This document shows positions 1 to 11,518 of a DNA stretch of 64,000 bases, piece by piece; positions within the stretch are counted from its first letter, which is position 1, and every line of letters begins with the position of its first letter. Origin of the DNA: Carya illinoinensis (lineage: Eukaryota; Streptophyta; Magnoliopsida; Fagales; Juglandaceae); NCBI RefSeq assembly GCF_018687715.1, contig NC_056759.1, positions 4,903,501 to 4,967,500 of the forward strand, written 5' to 3'. The notes beneath the pieces are model-generated. The model ran no database searches. It worked only from the letters and a program-made list of their open reading frames with translations, and was not told the origin of the DNA. The translations under genes and the position numbers were made by a program.

Positions 1-825
1 AATGGGGACAAACTAGGACACGAGATTGATAGGGTATGGTCTAGGGATGGTTGTGAAGCTATTGGAAGTGGTGGTTGGCCGTGGGTGGCGGCGGAATCGC
101 CGGAAATGGCCGGATTACCCAAAACGGAAACTAAGCTCGTAGGAGCTGTTCCGGTGGTCGTTGGAGGCCGGAAATGGGTGGGTTAGGACGGCAAGGAGTC
201 GGTGATGAAGTGGTGAAGAAATGGTGGCCGGAGGTGGAGCGACGGCGGCGGATCGGAGCTAAAACCGTGAGGCTTTGCTGGGCTTTTTCCGGCCGAATGG
301 CCAGCCGGTTGGGGGTGAGCTTGGGTGGGGTGGTGCACCGGAGGGAGGGGAAGAGAATGGGACCGGTGGGGGGCCGAACGGTGGCCGGACGGCGGCGGTA
401 GGGGCTGAAGAAGGGGACGCCGGCGTGAGGGAGAGGGAGGAGAGAGAGAGAGCACGGGGGGGGTTCCGAATCGGGGAGAGAGAAGAGAGAAAAAGAAAAA
501 AAAAGAAAAAAAAGAAAAAAGAAGGAAAAATAAAAGAAGGGAAAAAGAAAAAAGGAAAAAAAGAGAAAAAGGAAAAAGAGAAAAAAAGGAAAAAAGATGG
601 GAAAAGAAATGAGGTCCAATCCTCATTCCGGGAAACGAAACTAAACCGTCAAAATGATTAAAAACCACAAAACAACTTAAAGAAATAAAACACAACATCA
701 AATAAATTAAATTAAATTAAAAACTAAATTTTAAAACGCAAATAAATTAAAATAAATAACTGATATATTAATTAAAATAAAAATAATTATTTCAGCGAAA
801 ATACACTTAAAAGCGGGTCATCACA
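1..825 (-). mobile_element. Partial LTR of a Ty3-type retrotransposon, inserted in the CACTA element
   Basis: Read on the minus strand, the LTR starts at 825 with TGTGATGACCCG, a TG-type start often seen in plant Ty3 elements. It continues through an A/T-rich part (660-800), a long pyrimidine tract (about 470-600) and a C-rich part (120-420), and runs off the window start. At 826 the sequence changes abruptly to CACTA transposase coding sequence, which places the insertion point. The other end, any internal domain and the target duplication lie outside the window, so a solo LTR cannot be told from the 5' LTR of a full element. Long open frames here, on both strands, follow from the purine/pyrimidine bias and are not taken as genes. 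Confidence 0.7.
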
Positions 826-3800
826 ACCAGATAAACCCGTATCTTTGAGGTAAAATACTTTTGAAGATTGGCAAGCCAATATGAATGGCTCATCCTTATA
901 CCAAGTTCTACTATGATTGACACTTGTGAAATGCTCACCAACCTTGATCCCTCGAATTGGATCACCAACATCAAACCAATCGCAACTAAATAACCACACA
1001 CGCCACCATCCCATGTACCTCACCTCCAATATGTCATTCAGAACACCATAGAAATCAATCATACTCGATTGGTGCTCACTTATAACTAGAACACCACTAT
1101 TTTGTGTCCTACGTCTCATTTCCTGGAGCTATGTATGAAATCGTATACCGTTCATTATACACCCTGGATATGAACCCACCCAAGGGTCAGGCCCACAAGC
1201 TACTGCATAAAGATCGTCAGATACTATGTGGGGATCCCTAGCATGTAACACTTGAATCTAAAATGATGACATGAAGACAAGAAAGGCAATGGACATGAAT
1301 AAGTAGTATTGATTAATGGAAATAAAGTGGGGTAGATATTATGTAAGTCAATTGAACTTACACATTTCCTAAACCACGATGGAAATTTAGCTTCATGCTT
1401 CCTTTCAATGTTAGATATGCTCTGCTCCTTCAAGATGTTGTAGTGCTCCCTACACGAAAGACATAAAGTATTTTAGCAAGCATCACTACATAACGGCTAA
1501 CCAATAATGGTAAAGGTAGCTTCTTTTTTGTACATCAATTAGTTCAAGGTTCTTACTCCAAGAACTGTTCAATCTTGGTGCAATTGTTGAGGGCGTACCA
1601 TCGGGCAATTTTAAATAGTTTCTTCTCCAACTAGATAGGTGTTGAGATACCGAGTGGGTGGAATTTTTGATAAAAAATCCCAAAGGCTGATATCTTGGAT
1701 GTTTGGACACCAACATCGATGTTTCGATCATCTCAAGTGAAGCAGGTTGGTACATCATGCAGATACATTGATGCGAATGTCAAGCATTCAACATGAATAT
1801 AAGCCTCAGCAATGGATCCTTTTGGGTGGGCTTTGTTTTTCACGTACCGCTTAAACTTGCCCAAATACCTCTCGAATGGATACATCTATCGGTATTGAAC
1901 TGGTCCTGCTAGCAACAACTCTTGGGGCAAATGGACAGGTAGGTGAACCATTACATCAAAAAAGTTTGGTGGAAATATTGTTTCTAGCTTGCAAAGAATG
2001 AGGACAATGTTAGTCTCAAGTTGTAAAACTACTTCTTTCTTTCATGTTCGTGCACATAAAATCTTGAAAAACGTGCTAAGTTCGATCAATTTCATATGTA
2101 TATCATGAGGTAAGTACCCTGCGATTGCTGCTGGCAATAGCCTTTGCATGAATATGTGGACATCATGACTTGTTATACTAGATATTTTACACTCACTAAC
2201 ATTAACACATATCGAAATGTTAGATGCAAAACCATCAGGGAATTTTACACCTTTCAACCATGCACAAAACTCTTTCCTCTCATCTCCATGCAACATGAAC
2301 TAGGCATGAGGGATAATAATTCGATCTCCAACTTCTTTCAAATGTAATTCTTTCCAGCTTATACCAAGTTCGGCCAAGTCTTGGCAAGCATTGATACCAT
2401 TCTTTGTTTTACTTGGAATATTCATCAATGTACCCAAGATATTGTCAAATATGTTCTTCTCGATGTGCTATCAAGATTATGTCTAAGTTTCAGAGCTGGC
2501 CAATAGGGTAGATCAAAGAAGACACTCCTTTTTGTCCAGTTTAACTCCTCAGGGGTGCACTTTCTCCACTTAGTACCCTTGCCAAAATCTACATGATCAA
2601 TCCTATTTAATTGATGCATTATATCTTCCCCTGAAAGCTGCATAGGTGGCATGTGTAGATCTTCTTTTCCATTGAAAATAATCTTCTTGGTTCTCAAGAT
2701 GTGACTTGTTGGAAGGAAGCGGCGATGACCCATGTAACAATGCTTTTACCCATGTGTCAACCACAAAGATTCTGTATGTAGATTGTAACAAAGGCATGCC
2801 AACTTCCCTTTAGTGCTCAAATCAGAAATGTTACCATATGCAGGAAAATCATTGATAATCCACAATAAAGCCGCATGTAATCGAAATCGTTGGCCAACCA
2901 TGGCATCATACGTATCAACCACATTTTCCCACAAATCTAGTAGTTCATCAACTAAAGGGCGTAAGTAAACATCAATCTCATTCCTCAGTGATTTCAGCTC
3001 AGGAATTAGTGTAGACAACATGAAGAATGGATCTTTTATACATAACCATGAAGGCAAATTATATGGAACTAGAATCACTGGCCATATGCTATATGGTTTA
3101 CTCATTATTGAATGAATTGAACCCATTAGTAGCAAGCTTGAGCCTCACATTTCAAGGATCTTGGGCAAACCAACGATGCTCGGCATCAAATATGGTCCAC
3201 ACCTCAGAGTCAGTTGGATGGCACAAAGTGCTTTTATCTTGTACCCTTTCTTCATGATGCCACCTCATGGATACAACTGTTTTCTTGGACATAAATAGTC
3301 TTTGCAGCCTTGGCTTCAAGGGAAAATACCTCACTACCTTTTGGGGCACTGGTCGTTTAGAAGGTGTGGCTGACAACCCATAGGGTATGCAATCGTTTAG
3401 GTAGGCATGAAATTTAATGTATCTAAATCCCAACCCTCGCTCCAATGTGCGTGCCTCATGAAAAGATTCTACCAAGAGTGAATCAGGAAAAATTGTTTTC
3501 AATAGTTTTATCAACATGTCAAAGGACTTTACACTCCAACCGCCAATAGTTTTGATGCAGAGAAACTTAACAATGAATGATAGTTTGGAAAATGCTTTGC
3601 AACCATCACAAAGTAGACGACGAGCATCTTCCAGCAGCTTCTCAAAGGTGGTTGGTTCGGGTTCAACCGTGCTGGGCTCCCTGGGGTGTGGAGCCATGTC
3701 TTCTTCTTGCCCTACATTGTTTGCCACATGAATGTCACCCAACATATCGTCGATGTCATCAATATAACTATTGTCGCCATCATCAGGTGTATCATCTTTG

Positions 3801-4105
3801 TCCTCGGCCATGAAATTAATGGGGTTTTGCTCCCCATGAAAAATCCAATTATTATAATTTGGATCAATACCTGTAATAAACAAATGTCTTTCTACCTCGT
3901 TGATTGGCAAGAAGGAATTATTACGACATTTACGGCATGGACACTTCATCATTGTATTTCCTTGGGCATGAGCTCGAGCCATTGTGAGGAATTGCCTAAC
4001 CCCAATGCGATATTCCCTTGACTTAAACCTATCGGTGAGGTGTATCCGACTTTTGTCCATCTGAAAAAGGAATATTTCAACACTTGGTTTTACTTTGATA
4101 GACAT
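826..4105 (-). pseudogene. TNP2-like CACTA transposase, broken by stops, frameshifts and an LTR insertion
   Basis: The reading starts near 4105. A transposase-associated domain comes first (MDKSRIHLTDRF, CPCRKCRN, GIDPNYNNWIFHGE; 3780-4070). A TNP2/transposase_21 region follows (DGCKAFSKLSF... 3152-3620, then SIWPVILVPYNLPSWLC and LLWIINDFPAYG, 2746-3135). Next are blocks at 2425-2733 and 2042-2296 (EFCAWLKGVKFPDGFASNI), a DUF4218 block at 1750-2040 (VHLPVHLPQELLLAGPVQYR followed by a stop where W is expected), SNIERKHEAKFPSWF near 1370-1420, and a DUF4216-like end at 826-1119 (VLNDILEVRYMGWWRVWLF, FTSVNHSRTWYKDEPF). The family normally excises and reinserts the element. Blocks lie in different frames with in-frame stops, and the C-terminus is cut by the LTR at 825, so no functional product is expected. 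Confidence 0.88.
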
Positions 4106-6860
4106 CGGATCTCACAAACATCTAATGATGTAAGGAAAATAAGATAAATATTTCATAAGAGGAATGTTTGGTGTTTTTGATCGATTAGAAAGCACTCTAG
4201 TGGTGGTATAGAAAAATACGAAGTGTATAGATGTTTTATGAACTTCTATATCTATAGGATATCAAGTACAAAAGTTCAATATGGGGATGAAGTTTGAGAA
4301 TGTATTTATGAAGGGTTCGTATTTGCTGAAAAAAGGCAATAGCCATTGGTAAAAAAATGGACATGTCTGGATAATCCTAACTCACACCTCAGTTTGTATT
4401 CACCATGATAGAAATGTGTAAGTACCAAAGGACTTGTGTGGTAGTGGGTGATTTTGTTTAGAGGGACCAAGGTTTGCATAAAAAAAATTTTGCTAAGTTA
4501 CGATGATTCAAGAGAATTTCTAGATGCAGAATCTGAAATGTTCGTGCACAAATTTTAATATCAGCGTTGGTTTAGGTAAGAAGGAATCACATATGAAACT
4601 AGAATTGTTTGATTGTTTAGTTAACCTAAATCAATGAAAGAGTTGTTTAAGGGTCACTAATAGTACTAACTTGTACTAAAGCAAACATAATGGTCTACCA
4701 TTATCGGTTGCTAAACTAGTTTTGAAGGGACATATTATTCGAATAGAGAAATTCAAATTAACAAAAGGAGCCAATGCAGTAAGCAACAACTAGTCTAATT
4801 GGCAAAAAATTCAACTGTCATGGTCATCTCTGTTATTTCAACATGTATTAAGCACTTGAAAACATAATAATTTCAAGCCAACCAATTCAACAAAGAGCAA
4901 AACAAATGACAAAAGTAAATATGATTGATTATAACAAGTATGCATGGGAACACTACTTATTAATTATCATGATTATCAGCAACATCTAATCAGTTCATTC
5001 ACATGACAAAGACGTAGTATATTATTTGACTATTATACATCAAGGTTGACAGATGTAACATATCCTGAAAAATCCTAAAAAAAAAGAAAAAGGGAGCCTA
5101 GAGATGCAACATGTCCAAACTCATGGGTATATGTAGTCCAACTAGTTCCTATAGGGAAGTCATGAATGCATAAAAGAGATGATAAGGGCAGGGTCATCAA
5201 TCGATTTTAGTCAATTTTCAGCTGTCATAAAATTAAGGAATATAGATCAAAATATCGTAATTTTTTATGTTCAAGTATTGCTACTTAGAGGTCAATAACC
5301 CCCAAACAGGCTATTGTTAGACTAATTTAGAAGTTTTACAATAGTAAATTTTGTGTGTCACAAAGCTACCTTGCAAATAAGATAAATATTTCATAAGAAA
5401 AATATTTGGTTCACAAAAAAAGACCTCACAAGAAAAAAAAATTTACAAACTCGTTGTGGTTAAAAAAAAGTTGTAACATTATTTTTAGTATAAAATTGAT
5501 CTAATATGTCTCTGTTTAGTTCTATTACAAAAACAAAAAACAAAAAAAAATGCACTAATTTAATGGCAAATCTTCGATTCTTATTTAAAAGTTTCCCCAA
5601 TTACTTTTATAGGATTTAACATGATGAAACTAATATTAGCCTATTCTAGATATAGGCAAGCTTTTAGATAAGCTCCAAGCTGCTTATAATGCATATATAT
5701 AAGTATATGTTTCAATACCAATATATATATACACTCTATTTGATATGAAACTCAAGGTTTCAGCATTCACGCTGGACTGAATTAATGGGCTACGGTAAAC
5801 TTACAATAGTTTTGATGGGTAGATGGTTGGAAAAGTCATGTAACGAATTAGCTCACAAAGATGTGAGCATACAACATGATCCAACCCACCCTCATTGCAT
5901 TTAAATCCTAAGGTCTTACTCACGTTCAGTTATCACAATTAAGCTAGACTTGTGCTGGCGGCTTATTTCCTCCAGATATCAGACATTTAAATTAACATGA
6001 GGAGCCAATGGCAGTAAGCAACATGTGAATATAGTAAAAATAAAAATCTGAAATTCATTGTAAAAAATTTTGCAGCTTGTATTAAGCACTAGAAATAGTC
6101 AATAATTTCAAACCCCCATGCAGAAACAGAGAGCCCAACTCACGACAAAAGTAAATATGATTGTGCACTAAATTTACAATCATATCATTCATGAATTTGA
6201 GGGTTTCATTCAATGGATTGTAGTCAAACAATCATCAACAATATTACACAAGAACCACGTCAAAGATAGCGGTAGGGCAAGAAATACTTAAAGATGGGGG
6301 TGAAACAGACCTAGTCATGAATGTGGAATGGGAAAGGAAAATCATTGAGTGGAAAAGAAAATATTACAAGTATGTACCTTATTGTTGGGGCGGCAAGATT
6401 ATGGGCTGGAGAAAATGTCAGACAGAGGGCAAGAGCTGGTTTTCAATCGACAGCAATTTGATTGATTTTTGCTGTAGAGAGAGAGAAATTACTTGCTGCG
6501 TTTGGCAGTGACAAGGCGGCGTGGGGTACTTCCTTTAATGTTTACACAGACCATGTAGGGTATCAGGGTGGGCAACAAGGAAAACAGGGGCCTTATATTT
6601 ATTCCCCTATTTGTTACAGCGAGAAAAGGCAATCCATGGTCAAATTTGATTATGCGTGGATTTATTGTGTCGGATAAAAATCGCTGTAATAAATCATAAT
6701 CTGTTGCAAAGGCAATCCATGGTCAAATTTAAAGCGGCGATTGTAATTTTGGTTGCAACAAATCATCTTTAGCATCATTGTGTTGGTCACCGTAAGATAA
6801 TGGACTTCATTTGATTTTTGTGTCAAAAGCATACGACGCTAGAAATAATTCGGCCGCAAA
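4106..6860. repeat. CACTA promoter-side noncoding and subterminal repeat region
   Basis: There is no gene. The region is AT-rich upstream sequence for the transposase. Two degenerate direct copies of about 190 bp lie at about 4740-4960 and 5985-6165, sharing GGAGCCAATG.CAGTAAGCAAC near the start and GACAAAAGTAAATATGATTG near the end. Nearer the terminus, a 22-bp word containing GGCAATCCATGGTCAAATTT occurs twice (about 6627-6646 and 6711-6730). CACTA transposases bind short subterminal repeats, so these are candidate binding sites by inference. Small open frames at 6317-6677 look accidental. Confidence 0.5.
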
Positions 6861-6880
6861 AACACATATGTGTTGTAGTG

Positions 6881-7583
6881 TCTTAGGTATTGTTTAGATA
6901 AGTCATTGAGGTAAAAATCGAGTCCAGGAGGAGTTGTATTTATCTAGAATAAAGCTGAACAGAGATCAGTCAATACAAAAGAATGTTACCGCGAAATGTC
7001 AGTAGTCCATCTGACACGTCTTTGCGATTGTTGCTAACCGTTAGCAGAATCCTACTTTGACTATAACTCTTTCAAGACTTTCTATTTAAAGGGATTTGGT
7101 TTTGTAACTCAGTAAGTAGTTTGAGCCACGAATTCTAGAGAATATATTTTGAGCATTTGTGAGAGAAAATTCACTTGAGAATTTTCACCTAATTTTTCAT
7201 CTTTTATTGAGTGTGATCGTGCTTAAAGTGTGAAGGAATATCGATTGGATTTCAGTCATTGGAGTTTTAGGAGGGAAGTCAATAGTTTGAATATCACCAG
7301 AGGTTCTGGCTACTACTGCGGTGGAAGACAAATGGGTCATTTGTCTAAATAAGTAAGAGAGTTAAGTTATAAAGATTTTGTAATTGAGAATTACTTATAA
7401 TTGATTTTTAAAAATAAGATTGACTTTTTTGGGTTTGGTTGCCCCTTTGTGTCTTACAAATTTGTTTATTCTCTTTAAGTATTTTGATTCGTTTAATAAT
7501 CATAATATTGAGATCTAACCAATTTGTTCAAGAAAATTAGTAGACAATTTTGTAATTTTATAGGGGTACGTTGGGAATTTTAA
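6881..7583 (+). repeat. 5' LTR of the copia element, left part removed by the CACTA insertion
   Basis: Collinear with 22494-23229 of the 3' LTR: both carry the TTAGGT(A/G)TTGTTTAGAT start, the GATTGTTGCTAACCGTTAGC block and the end GTACGTTGGGAATTTTA. The first about 130 bp (equivalent to 22362-22493) are missing and should lie beyond the other CACTA end, outside the window. The end is followed by the primer-binding site. Confidence 0.85.
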
Positions 7584-7600
7584 TTAGCATCAGAGCGTGG
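7584..7600 (+). other. Primer-binding site of the copia element (initiator tRNA-Met type)
   Basis: TTAGCATCAGAGCGTGG directly follows the LTR end. It resembles the plant copia site TGGTATCAGAGC, complementary to the 3' end of initiator tRNA-Met, with changes in the first bases. It fixes the element orientation as plus. Confidence 0.7.
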
Positions 7601-7635
7601 TTCACTCATTCTAGTGTGATCCGTGCCCTTGCAAT

Positions 7636-8278
7636 ATGTCATCTTTGACTGCCCCGCCGCACTTCAATGGTGAAAATTATGCATATTGAAAAGTACGCAT
7701 GAAAGCTTTCCTTAAATCGTTGGATGAACGAGTGTGGTATTCGGTTGTACGAGGATGGACCAAAATTAAAACAAATATTGATGCTTGGACGAAAGATGAG
7801 ATTAGCAATTGTAATTGGAATAGCAAGGGACTGAATGCTATATTCATGGCTGTATCTCCAAAAGAATTTAAGAGAATCTCCATGTGTGAGATTGCTAAAG
7901 AGGTATGGGATATCCTGGAGGTTACGCATAAAGAAACAAAAATTATGAAAAACTCAAAATTACAATCGTTAACCTCTAAGTTTGAAGAGACTAAAATGTT
8001 AGAAGATGAAAATTTTAATGACTTTTATGCTAAACTTAATGATATTGTGAATTCTAGGTTTAATCTTGGAGAAAAATTTCAAGATTCAAGAGTTGTGAGG
8101 AAGATTCTAAGGTCTTTATCTGAAAGATTTCGACCCAAAATTACTGCTATTGAAGAAAGTAAAGATTTGGATGCAATAAGGATAGAAAAGCTGGTAGATT
8201 CTTTACAAACATATGAATCTTTGTTTCCTCAAGCAAGAAAAGGTAAGTCAATTGCGTTAAAAACTATAGAAAAAAAAT
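7636..8278 (+). pseudogene. Copia gag, N-terminal part
   Basis: ATG at 7636 begins SSLTAPPHFNGENYAY, with a TGA at 7687-7689 where W is expected. It continues open through KAFLKSLDERVW (about 7705), ALNAIFMAVS-like, VWDILEVTHK, NDIVNSRFNLGEK, RKILRSLSERFRPK and KGKSIALKTIE (about 8250). This is the UBN2/DUF4219 gag type of SIRE-like copia elements, the capsid-forming protein. The frame is cut at 8278 by the hAT element and resumes at 13922. Confidence 0.85.
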
Positions 8279-8284
8279 TAGGGC

Positions 8285-8430
8285 TGTGCTCCGATTCCGA
8301 CGGAATTCCGAATTCCGAATTCCGAACGGAATTCCGAATTCCGAATTCCGTTCGGAATTCGGAATTCCGATTACTGTCGGTAGTCGGATTTCCGATCGAG
8401 GTCGGAATTCCGACTTCCGACTTTGATACG
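8285..8430. repeat. Left subterminal TTCCGA/TCGGAA array of the hAT element
   Basis: Dense runs of TTCCGA and its complement TCGGAA, with GGAATTCCG junctions, fill about 135 bp just inside the left terminus. A comparable array lies at 13735-13890 inside the right terminus. hAT transposases of the Ac group bind multiple short subterminal motifs, so this is a likely transposase-binding region (inference). Confidence 0.75.
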
Positions 8431-8535
8431 TTTTTATCTTTTTTCCTTTTTTTTTTTTTTTTTAAATTTGTTTTTTTGTTTTAAAATTCATTTTATCCTT
8501 ATTTTTAAAGCTTGAAAATTATATAATGACTTGAA

Positions 8536-8830
8536 CACGTTAAAGCGTATAATTAATTAATGAATTAATTAATTTTCCTGGTATAATAAGTATTATGGAC
8601 AATATTTTTAATCACGTTAAAACGTATAATTAATTAATAAATTAATTAATTTTCCTGGTATTGTCGAGTATTATGGACAATATTTTCAATCACGTTAAAG
8701 CGTATAATTAATTAATAAACAATGCATTTTCCTGGTATAACGAGTATTATGGACAATATTTTCAATGCAAAAGGTCAAATATATTTGAGCACGTTAGACT
8801 GCATAATTAATTATTATACATAAATCAGAA
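8536..8830. repeat. 77-78-bp tandem repeat inside the hAT element
   Basis: Units start with CACGTTAAAGCGTATAATTA at 8536, 8613 and 8691, with a degenerate fourth start at 8790. Each full unit continues through TTTTCCTGGTAT and GTATTATGGACAATATTTT. The period is 77-78 bp. It lies downstream of the transposase stop. The rest of 8830-9120 is AT-rich with no gene seen. Confidence 0.85.
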
Positions 8831-9120
8831 AGTCCTAAACAATTAATAATAGGAATAACAACCTATTTCAAAGTTGCAGTAAACAGTCCATAAAAATAAA
8901 CATTTTGATTCAACCAAAATAAAAAACATAATTTGCACTGTGCAGCATCGTACTTGGTCATGCGAAGTACCTGAAATTAAGATAAAAAAGTATTCAATCA
9001 ATAAATATAACTAAATATTGATACAGAAAATTGAACACAATAAAAGTAAAATTTAATTACCATTAATACCAATAAAGATTAAGTTAATTCTGACATCAAC
9101 TTATCTTTATCCATACTCCA

Positions 9121-11473
9121 TCATTCATCGGCAACTATACTGGGGTTCACAATTACATCTGTGAAATGATAAAAAAATATAAATTAAATAAATTTCCGAA
9201 ATCATAAAAACAATTAAAATAATCAATAATAAAAAATCAAGTAAAATAAGGTTACCATCTTCAAGCCTATAGCTCTCATCATCAATGCCAATGCTATCTA
9301 GTCCAATGGGTGTATCACTAATCCAGTTCTGTGTGCAAACGATGGCCTCCACGGTTGACGGTGACAAAGAACTCCGAAAAGCATCCAAGACTCGACCTCC
9401 AGTGCTAAACGCCGACTCAGATGCAACCGTCGTAATAGGAATGGCTAGCACATCTCGGGCAATACGGGAAAGGATAGGATACTTGATGGAATTAGCCTTC
9501 CACCAAATGCATATCTCAAATGCAGGACTAGGTGCCTCGACCTCTTCCATAAAATACCGTTCAACCTCTGAAGTACACCCCATAATATTCTTCGATGCAA
9601 CCAGCTGATGATACTCGTTCATGATGTCGTAATTCCTACGGCGTCGAGGCAATGTGTCAGTCGGGCTAAAGTCATCAGAGGGAGGTGTCGGAGTCACGTG
9701 TGAGGTACCCGCTGAAGATGAAGGCTGTCCACTATTTTTGTAGTGGTTGTACAAGTCATCGAGATCAGTTTTTAGCGCTGTAATAAACCATGCAGCCTTC
9801 ATTGCCCCGAGGACGGAATTTGCCCAATATTCTATCACGGCCAACTTGATTCGGGGGTCAAGGATCACAGCTACAAAGAGTAATCTATTTATCTTCTCTA
9901 TTTGCCCCCAATATTTATTATATTTGGACAACATCCTCTGAGCCATACCAGATAACAGTCCGCTAGGGTCATCGCAACCATCTTCCAAGTGGTGGTGTAG
10001 TGTCGAGATCTGACTGAACCACAAGTTTGCAGTCGTGTATGCGGATCCAGATATTTTCATTGTAATATCATAAAAATTATGCAAAAATGTGACAAAGAAT
10101 CCTACACTCGTCCAATCATGTGTGTCCGGCGGACCGAGCCCCTTTCCTGCAGGCTCCAGCAAAGCATACCGCAGACCCCCATCTTCCACCTCCATCCGCT
10201 CAAACACTTTTTGGTACCTCTGTGCCACATCCAACATCATGTATGTAGAGTTCCATCGAGTGGGAACGTCCAAGCACAGCGTCCGAGAATGTTTTATCCC
10301 AAGTTGTTCTTCTATTGCCCTGAATTTTTTCAGCCTTTGCGGGGAAGCCCTCACATACCGCACAATGTTGCGGACTTTTGTAATGGAATCGTTAACCTCT
10401 TTTAACCCCTCAGTCACAATCAGGTTGATTATGTGAGCACAACAACGAACATGGATAAACTCATGGTCCCGGATGACATCATCTCTCACTCTCGTATTCC
10501 GCTTGAACCATTCAATTGCAGTATCATTAGCACTGGCATTGTCAACTGTAATGCATAAAACCTTCTGTATTCCCCAATCTTTTAAGCAATCATCCATCGC
10601 TGCCCCAATTGATGCACCCTTATGATCAATTATTTCTTTGAATCCAATAATCCGTTTTTTTAAAGTCCATGAACTGTCTATGTAGTGTGCTGTAATACAC
10701 ATGTATGAAACATTCTGTATAGACGTCCATGTGTCAGTCGTAAATGAGACTCTCTGGCCAGTCGTCACAAACATCTTTCTCATCTCAGCCTTCTCTTTCA
10801 GATGCCTTTTCATACAATCTCGCATCACTGTATACCGTGACGGCATTGGGAATCGTGGCTCAATAAGCTTGATAAACGATCGGAACCCTGTTTTCTCAAC
10901 TGTAGTAAAAGGCATCTCATCTTTGATGATCATCTCGGCAAGCGCCTCTCTCAACATCTTCTCACTATATTGAGGGATGACCATTTTCCTGGCTTGCGTA
11001 CCATCAGTTGCAGTAGAAGCTTCATAACTTAGCGTTGTCTGATCTCGGGCCGCCAATCCTTTCGCTATCTTATACCTCTGGCAACTATTTAGATGTGATA
11101 TCAAGCCAGCAGTGCCTTGTTTCTTTGAATGACATGCAACTTCTGTGCCACAATGGCTGCAAGCTGCGTGCGGCTCCGAGGGATCACCGTCAACCTTTGT
11201 GAAATGTTCCCACGTCCACGACCTTTTTTTATTTGATCGTGGACGTGGTGGTCTGGTCCTCGTGGATGAAGGTGGTGGTACATCCGGCTCATCCCCAAGC
11301 CCCATCTCCTCCTCATCATTAAATGTATCCTCATCTTCTATGTTTACCGGGAGTGGGAATCGACTACTTGCACATGAAGTTTGTGTTCTGGAAGTGGGTC
11401 TGGATCTCGGTGCTGGGGACGGAATTGTGGCATCCTGATCTTGTTCTGGCATCCCATATGGTTCTTCCTCCAT
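9121..11473 (-). CDS. hAT (Ac/Tam3-like, RICESLEEPER-type) transposase
   Basis: One open frame from ATG at 11471-11473 (MEEEPYGMPEQDQ). An acidic/Pro/Arg-rich N-terminus (about 1-95) is followed by a BED-type zinc finger (CSHCGTEVACHSKKQGTAGL..HLNSCQRY, about 105-135). The RNase H-like core has FTTDTWTS (first Asp), CITVDNASAND (second Asp) and HVRCCAHIINLIV. Near the end are WWKANSIKYPILSRIARDVL and IPITTVASESAFSTGGRVLD, the hAT dimerisation region with its Glu. The frame can be read on to 9125, but a splice model fits better: donor GTAACC after 9256 and acceptor TTTCACAG before 9158 give a tail LEDDVIVNPSIVADE and stop at 9121-9123 (about 751 aa). An upstream M in the same frame (11518) is less likely. 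No stops or frameshifts were found. It cuts and pastes its element. Confidence 0.9.
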
Positions 11474-11518
11474 AGCTTGAAATCTGACACATTTAGTTAG
11501 ATATACATAATTAGTCAT

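Larger units (their letters stand above)
826..6880 (-). mobile_element. CACTA (En/Spm) DNA transposon, partial, inserted in the copia 5' LTR
   Basis: The plus-strand right end at 6861-6880 reads ...TGTTGTAGTG, whose complement CACTACAACACA is a typical CACTA terminus. The transposase runs leftward away from this end, so this is the promoter-side terminus. The left end is cut off by the LTR at 1-825 and lies outside the window. Immediately right of 6880 the sequence is copia LTR, matching the 3' LTR from about 22494 onward, so the element landed in that LTR. The 3-bp target duplication would begin at 6881 but its partner is not visible. About 2.7 kb between transposase start and terminus is noncoding. 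Confidence 0.85.

Noticed and set aside
131..701. Long open frames on both strands
   Set aside because: They follow the purine/pyrimidine and C-rich bias of an LTR, with no domain; overlapping frames on both strands are a composition effect.
9125..9158. Unspliced hAT transposase tail with a hydrophobic stretch
   Set aside because: A GT-AG intron (9159-9255) explains the hydrophobic AT-rich tail better and gives an acidic C-terminus.
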